From Flavobacterium tegetincola DSM 22377 (GTDB taxonomy: Bacteria > Bacteroidota > Bacteroidia > Flavobacteriales > Flavobacteriaceae), in the NCBI RefSeq assembly GCF_000425485.1, contig NZ_KE384384.1:248001-312000 (forward strand): 64,000 bases of DNA, read 5' to 3'. A program made the translations under genes and the position numbers. The notes under the pieces were generated by a model. It searched no databases. It had not been told where the DNA came from and saw only the letters and a program-made list of their open reading frames with translations. The number at the start of each line of letters is the position of its first letter. Position 1 is the stretch's first letter. Below, piece after piece: positions 60,977 to 64,000 of this stretch.

Positions 60977-63278
60977 ATTACTGATAGCATTTATAATCTT
61001 AATGGGATTTACTTCCGTAAATTATGCTCAAAAGGTGGTTCATTACGATTTGTACGTTCGTGATACTCTTGTCAATTATGCTGGAACAGAAAAAAGAGCG
61101 ATTGCCGTCAACGGTCAAATTCCGATGCCGACTTTGACTTTTACAGAAGGTGACATTGCAGAAATTGTGGTTCATAATGAATTGAAAGAAGGTACGTCGA
61201 TGCATTGGCACGGGCTTTATTTACCAAATGAATTTGATGGAGTGCCCTTCCTTACGCAGAATCCGATTGCACCAGGAGAAACATTTACGTATCGGTTTCC
61301 GATAATTCAAAGTGGAACACATTGGTACCATTCGCACTCTGGAATGCAAGAGCAAATTGGGATGTACGGATCCTTAATTTTGAAAAAGAAAGCAGACGAT
61401 GCTACTTTTCGAATCGGAATTGATGACCTTCCACAAGTTCCGATTATTTTGAGTGAATGGACGAATTACAATCCTAAGAACGTCCACAGAATGTTGCATA
61501 ATGCTTCCGATTGGTTTGCAATCAAAAAAGGAACCACGCAAAGTTATACGGAAGCGATTGGCAAAGGACATTTTAAAACTAAATTAACCAATGAGTGGAA
61601 ACGAATGTTGGCAATGGATGTCAGCGATATTTATTATGATAAATTCTTAATCAACGGTAAAAACGAAAGTCAACTTTCTCAATTTAAAGCGGGCGATAAA
61701 GTGCGATTACGTATTGCCAATGCTGGCGCTTCCTCCTATTTCTGGTTGAACTTTGCCGGCGGAAAAATTACTGTTGTTGCGAATGATGGAAATGACGTGG
61801 AACCTGTTGAGGTGGATCGGTTGATCATTGGCGTTTCTGAAACGTATGATGTGGTGGTTACGATTCCCGCGGAACGTACTTCGTATGAATTTTTAGTCAC
61901 TCCTGAAGACCGAACCAAATCGGCTTCGATTTATATTGGCGAAGGCATTAAACAACTTGTGAGCCCTATGCCAAAGTTGAATTACTTTGAAGGTATGAAA
62001 ATGATGAATGGCATGATGAACATGGACGGAACGATGAACGGTATGGGAATGGATATGTCGTTTCAAAAAATGGATATGAATACGGTGATGTATCCAGAAA
62101 TTTCAAATTCTTCAATGCATATGAAAGATGGAAAAATGCCACAAATGAATCATTCAAGTCATGCCATGAATTCTGCTCCTAAATCCGTTACAACAGTGAA
62201 AGAAGATAAGAAAAAAGAGGCTACAGATCATTCAAACCACACGATGAGTCCTATGCAATCTGATTTAATAACATTAAATTATTCAATGCTGAAATCGCCA
62301 ACTGTAACAACGCTTCCAAAAAACGCTCCGGTCAAGGAATTGCGTTTTGAACTTACCGGAAACATGAACCGTTATGTTTGGAGTATGGACAATAAAGTGC
62401 TTTCTGAAGTGGATAAAATCTTGATTAAGAAAGGTGAAATCGTGCGGATTACTTTGTATAATAATTCGATGATGCGTCATCCGATGCATTTGCACGGTCA
62501 TGATTTTCGAATTTTAAATGGACAAGGGGATTTTGCTCCACTGAAAAATGTGTTGGATATTATGCCTATGGAAACCGATGTGATCGAATTTGCAGCCAAT
62601 GCAGATGGCGATTGGTTTTTTCATTGTCACATTTTATACCACATGATGGCGGGCATGAATCGCGTATTTAGTTATGAAGATTCAAAGCCCAATCCTTTTT
62701 TACCCAACAAAGAAAAAGCGTATCAAAAGCTACAAGCAGAAAGTAATCCGTTTCATTTTATGGTCGAAAATGATTTTGCTACCAACGGAAATGACGGTCA
62801 AGCAATGCTTCAAAACGCACGTTGGAGTTTTGGAACCGAATGGCGTTTGGGGTATCATGATGCTCATGGTTATGAATCTGAAACGCATATTGGACGATAC
62901 ATTGGCAGGAATCAGTGGTTTATGCCTTTTGTTGGATTTGACGTAAGGTACAGAAAGTTAGAAAATGGAGCTGTAGAAGAAAATGTATTTGGTCAAAAAA
63001 GCACGAAAGACAAACGGATTCAGGCCAGTTTGGGATTTGCTTACACGTTGCCGATGTTGGTTATTTTTCAAGCCGAAGCTTACCACGATGGAAATGTCAG
63101 ATTGCAACTGATGCGGGAAGATATTCCTGTTTCTCCTCGTTTACGCATGTCTTTTATGGTGAATACCGATAAAGAATACATGGGTGGTTTTAAATATATT
63201 GTAGGAAAAAATATGGGTATTACGACACATTACGATAGCGATATGGGTATTGGATTTGGCGTGAATTTAAATTACTAA
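60966..63278 (+). CDS. Multicopper oxidase with appended CopB-like C-terminal domain
   Basis: The 770-residue protein has a signal peptide (LLIAFIILMGFTSVNYAQ) and three cupredoxin domains. All four copper-ligand motifs are present: HWHG (80-83), HWYHSH (119-124), HPMHLHGHD (from 505) and HCHILYHMMAGM (553-564). A Met/His-rich insertion lies at about 345-425, as in CopA/PcoA. Residues about 600-770 are an extra beta-rich region (FGTEWRLGYHDAHG, FMPFVGFDVRYRK, FGVNLNY end) resembling CopB/PcoB, a separate outer-membrane protein in Proteobacteria. It is likely a Cu(I) oxidase fused to a membrane-anchoring or barrel part. Confidence 0.9.
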   Translation: MKNKLLIAFIILMGFTSVNYAQKVVHYDLYVRDTLVNYAGTEKRAIAVNGQIPMPTLTFTEGDIAEIVVHNELKEGTSMHWHGLYLPNEFDGVPFLTQNPIAPGETFTYRFPIIQSGTHWYHSHSGMQEQIGMYGSLILKKKADDATFRIGIDDLPQVPIILSEWTNYNPKNVHRMLHNASDWFAIKKGTTQSYTEAIGKGHFKTKLTNEWKRMLAMDVSDIYYDKFLINGKNESQLSQFKAGDKVRLRIANAGASSYFWLNFAGGKITVVANDGNDVEPVEVDRLIIGVSETYDVVVTIPAERTSYEFLVTPEDRTKSASIYIGEGIKQLVSPMPKLNYFEGMKMMNGMMNMDGTMNGMGMDMSFQKMDMNTVMYPEISNSSMHMKDGKMPQMNHSSHAMNSAPKSVTTVKEDKKKEATDHSNHTMSPMQSDLITLNYSMLKSPTVTTLPKNAPVKELRFELTGNMNRYVWSMDNKVLSEVDKILIKKGEIVRITLYNNSMMRHPMHLHGHDFRILNGQGDFAPLKNVLDIMPMETDVIEFAANADGDWFFHCHILYHMMAGMNRVFSYEDSKPNPFLPNKEKAYQKLQAESNPFHFMVENDFATNGNDGQAMLQNARWSFGTEWRLGYHDAHGYESETHIGRYIGRNQWFMPFVGFDVRYRKLENGAVEENVFGQKSTKDKRIQASLGFAYTLPMLVIFQAEAYHDGNVRLQLMREDIPVSPRLRMSFMVNTDKEYMGGFKYIVGKNMGITTHYDSDMGIGFGVNLNY

Positions 63279-63301
63279 AACTCAAATAAATGGAAATGAT
63301 G

Positions 63302-63337
63302 AAGGACTAGCTTTTAAAAGTTAGTCCTTTATTTTTT
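63302..63337 (+). terminator. Rho-independent terminator of the copper island
   Basis: AAGGACTA (63302-63309) pairs with TAGTCCTT (63322-63329) and the pairing extends inward (CTTTT/AAAAG). A run of six T follows. It lies 24 bases after the oxidase stop. Confidence 0.88.
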
Positions 63338-63451
63338 GATCTGTTGCCAGCTTTGGTCATTCTATTTCCAAGTCGGTCAGCAGTTTTTCTTAAAGTTCAA
63401 AAAGCGGTTACTACGAAGGTTTAATCATCAGCACTGCGACAGGAGTTCCTT

Positions 63452-63955
63452 TTAAAATCGGGTCCATTTATTACCGTTATAAACCATCACGCCTTTTAAG
63501 ACCGTATCATAATACATTAAACCCGCCACTGGATTGTTAAAACGGAGGTTTCCATTGGCCAATTTGGGTAAGACTACCGCTCTGGTTTCTCCATGATCAG
63601 TTCCAAAGACAATAACGCCTTTTGCACTGGAACTTGTAGTACCGATAAATATTCGGTTGAGGTCTGTTCCTGATTGCACTCCACCGGTAGCTCCACCTGG
63701 AATTACAGCACTCCAATCTTCGGAGTTACCAAAATACCTAAAACTACCCGTAGATCCATCAAAAGCAATCGTGCCCGGACTTGCCTTCATTGTAGCTGCA
63801 TTGAGTATTGGTGTAATTACAATTCCCCGAACTTCGGTTCCGAAATCTAGTATGGCGCTGCCGTCTACGGTGGTTTTACCTATTGCTATTCCGCCTTGTG
63901 CCAAAGCATTTAAGCAGCACATTATTAGAAAAGAAGTTGTAATTGTATTTTTCAT
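63452..63955 (-). CDS. Exported protein of unknown function
   Basis: The 167-residue protein has a signal peptide (TTSFLIMCCLNALAQ). A Gly/Thr/Val-rich beta-type sequence follows (GIAIGKTTVDGSAILDFGTE, GTIAFDGSTGSFRYFGN) and it ends MVYNGNKWTRF. It resembles short Flavobacteriaceae exported proteins that repeat phrases such as GLMYYDTxxxxxxVYNGNKW, a pattern also seen in head or tail-fibre-like surface proteins. No function is assigned. It is transcribed toward the copper-island terminator. Confidence 0.7.
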   Translation of the reverse strand: MKNTITTSFLIMCCLNALAQGGIAIGKTTVDGSAILDFGTEVRGIVITPILNAATMKASPGTIAFDGSTGSFRYFGNSEDWSAVIPGGATGGVQSGTDLNRIFIGTTSSSAKGVIVFGTDHGETRAVVLPKLANGNLRFNNPVAGLMYYDTVLKGVMVYNGNKWTRF

Positions 63956-64000
63956 GATTTCATCTTTAATCCTTTTGACTTATCGCACTTTAATTTTCAA

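Overview
This window looks like a chromosomal stretch from a member of the Bacteroidota, most likely a Flavobacterium-like member of the Flavobacteriaceae. The evidence is low-GC DNA, several genes preceded by the Bacteroidota -7 element TAnnTTTG, an absence of purine-rich ribosome binding sites, G/T-rich seven-base repeats between genes, and families typical of the phylum (UpxY-type NusG, TupA-like ATP-grasp, DUF3570/DUF4266, DUF3347). No rRNA, tRNA, CRISPR array or transposase gene was seen.

Region A (1-48569, minus strand apart from the inserts) is a large surface-polysaccharide (capsule/O-antigen type) locus read right to left. It begins with export genes (Wza-like lipoprotein, Wzc-like tyrosine kinase). 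Nucleotide-sugar genes follow: Ugd plus a uronate 4-epimerase for UDP-GlcA/UDP-GalA, WbpP plus WbpO for UDP-GalNAcA, and RmlB plus RmlA. A UpxY-type antiterminator sits among them. Next come a Wzx flippase, a dTDP-4-aminosugar branch (VioA-like aminotransferase with both an acetyltransferase and a formyltransferase), Glf with a galactofuranosyltransferase-like gene, eight glycosyltransferase genes in total, a Wzy/EpsG polymerase, a CapA protein, an O-acyltransferase, a TupA-like ATP-grasp protein and a methyltransferase gene broken by one in-frame amber codon. The far end holds a bacillosamine-type set: PglA-, PglC-, PglD-, PglE- and PglF-like proteins. The last is cut by the window edge.

The PglD-like and PglE-like genes are separated by about 13 kb of unrelated sequence (Region B, about 2850-15150). 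This contains a compact five-gene cassette (3407-5773) with a small helix-turn-helix-like protein, a 252-residue unknown, a DUF5675 protein and two tiny membrane proteins. It also contains a response regulator beside a soluble histidine kinase with about ten PAS modules, a DUF421 membrane protein with a zinc ribbon, a glycine-zipper stress protein, an unknown membrane protein, and clusters of hairpin repeats. The cassette and the repeats are the least explained part of the window.

Region C (48633-54531) has recR, a sodium:solute symporter and a four-gene unit: thioredoxin, ApbE flavin transferase, DUF4266 small lipoprotein and DUF3570 outer-membrane protein. Arrays of seven-base G/T repeats separate these blocks, always with G on the plus strand.

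Region D (55078-63278) is a copper/heavy-metal handling island on the plus strand. It holds a Cys-rich exported protein, two exported HMA-domain proteins, a putative outer-membrane protein, a CopA-type P1B ATPase, a DUF305 membrane protein and a multicopper oxidase with an appended CopB-like C-terminal domain. It ends at a clear hairpin terminator. The last gene is a minus-strand exported protein of unknown function.
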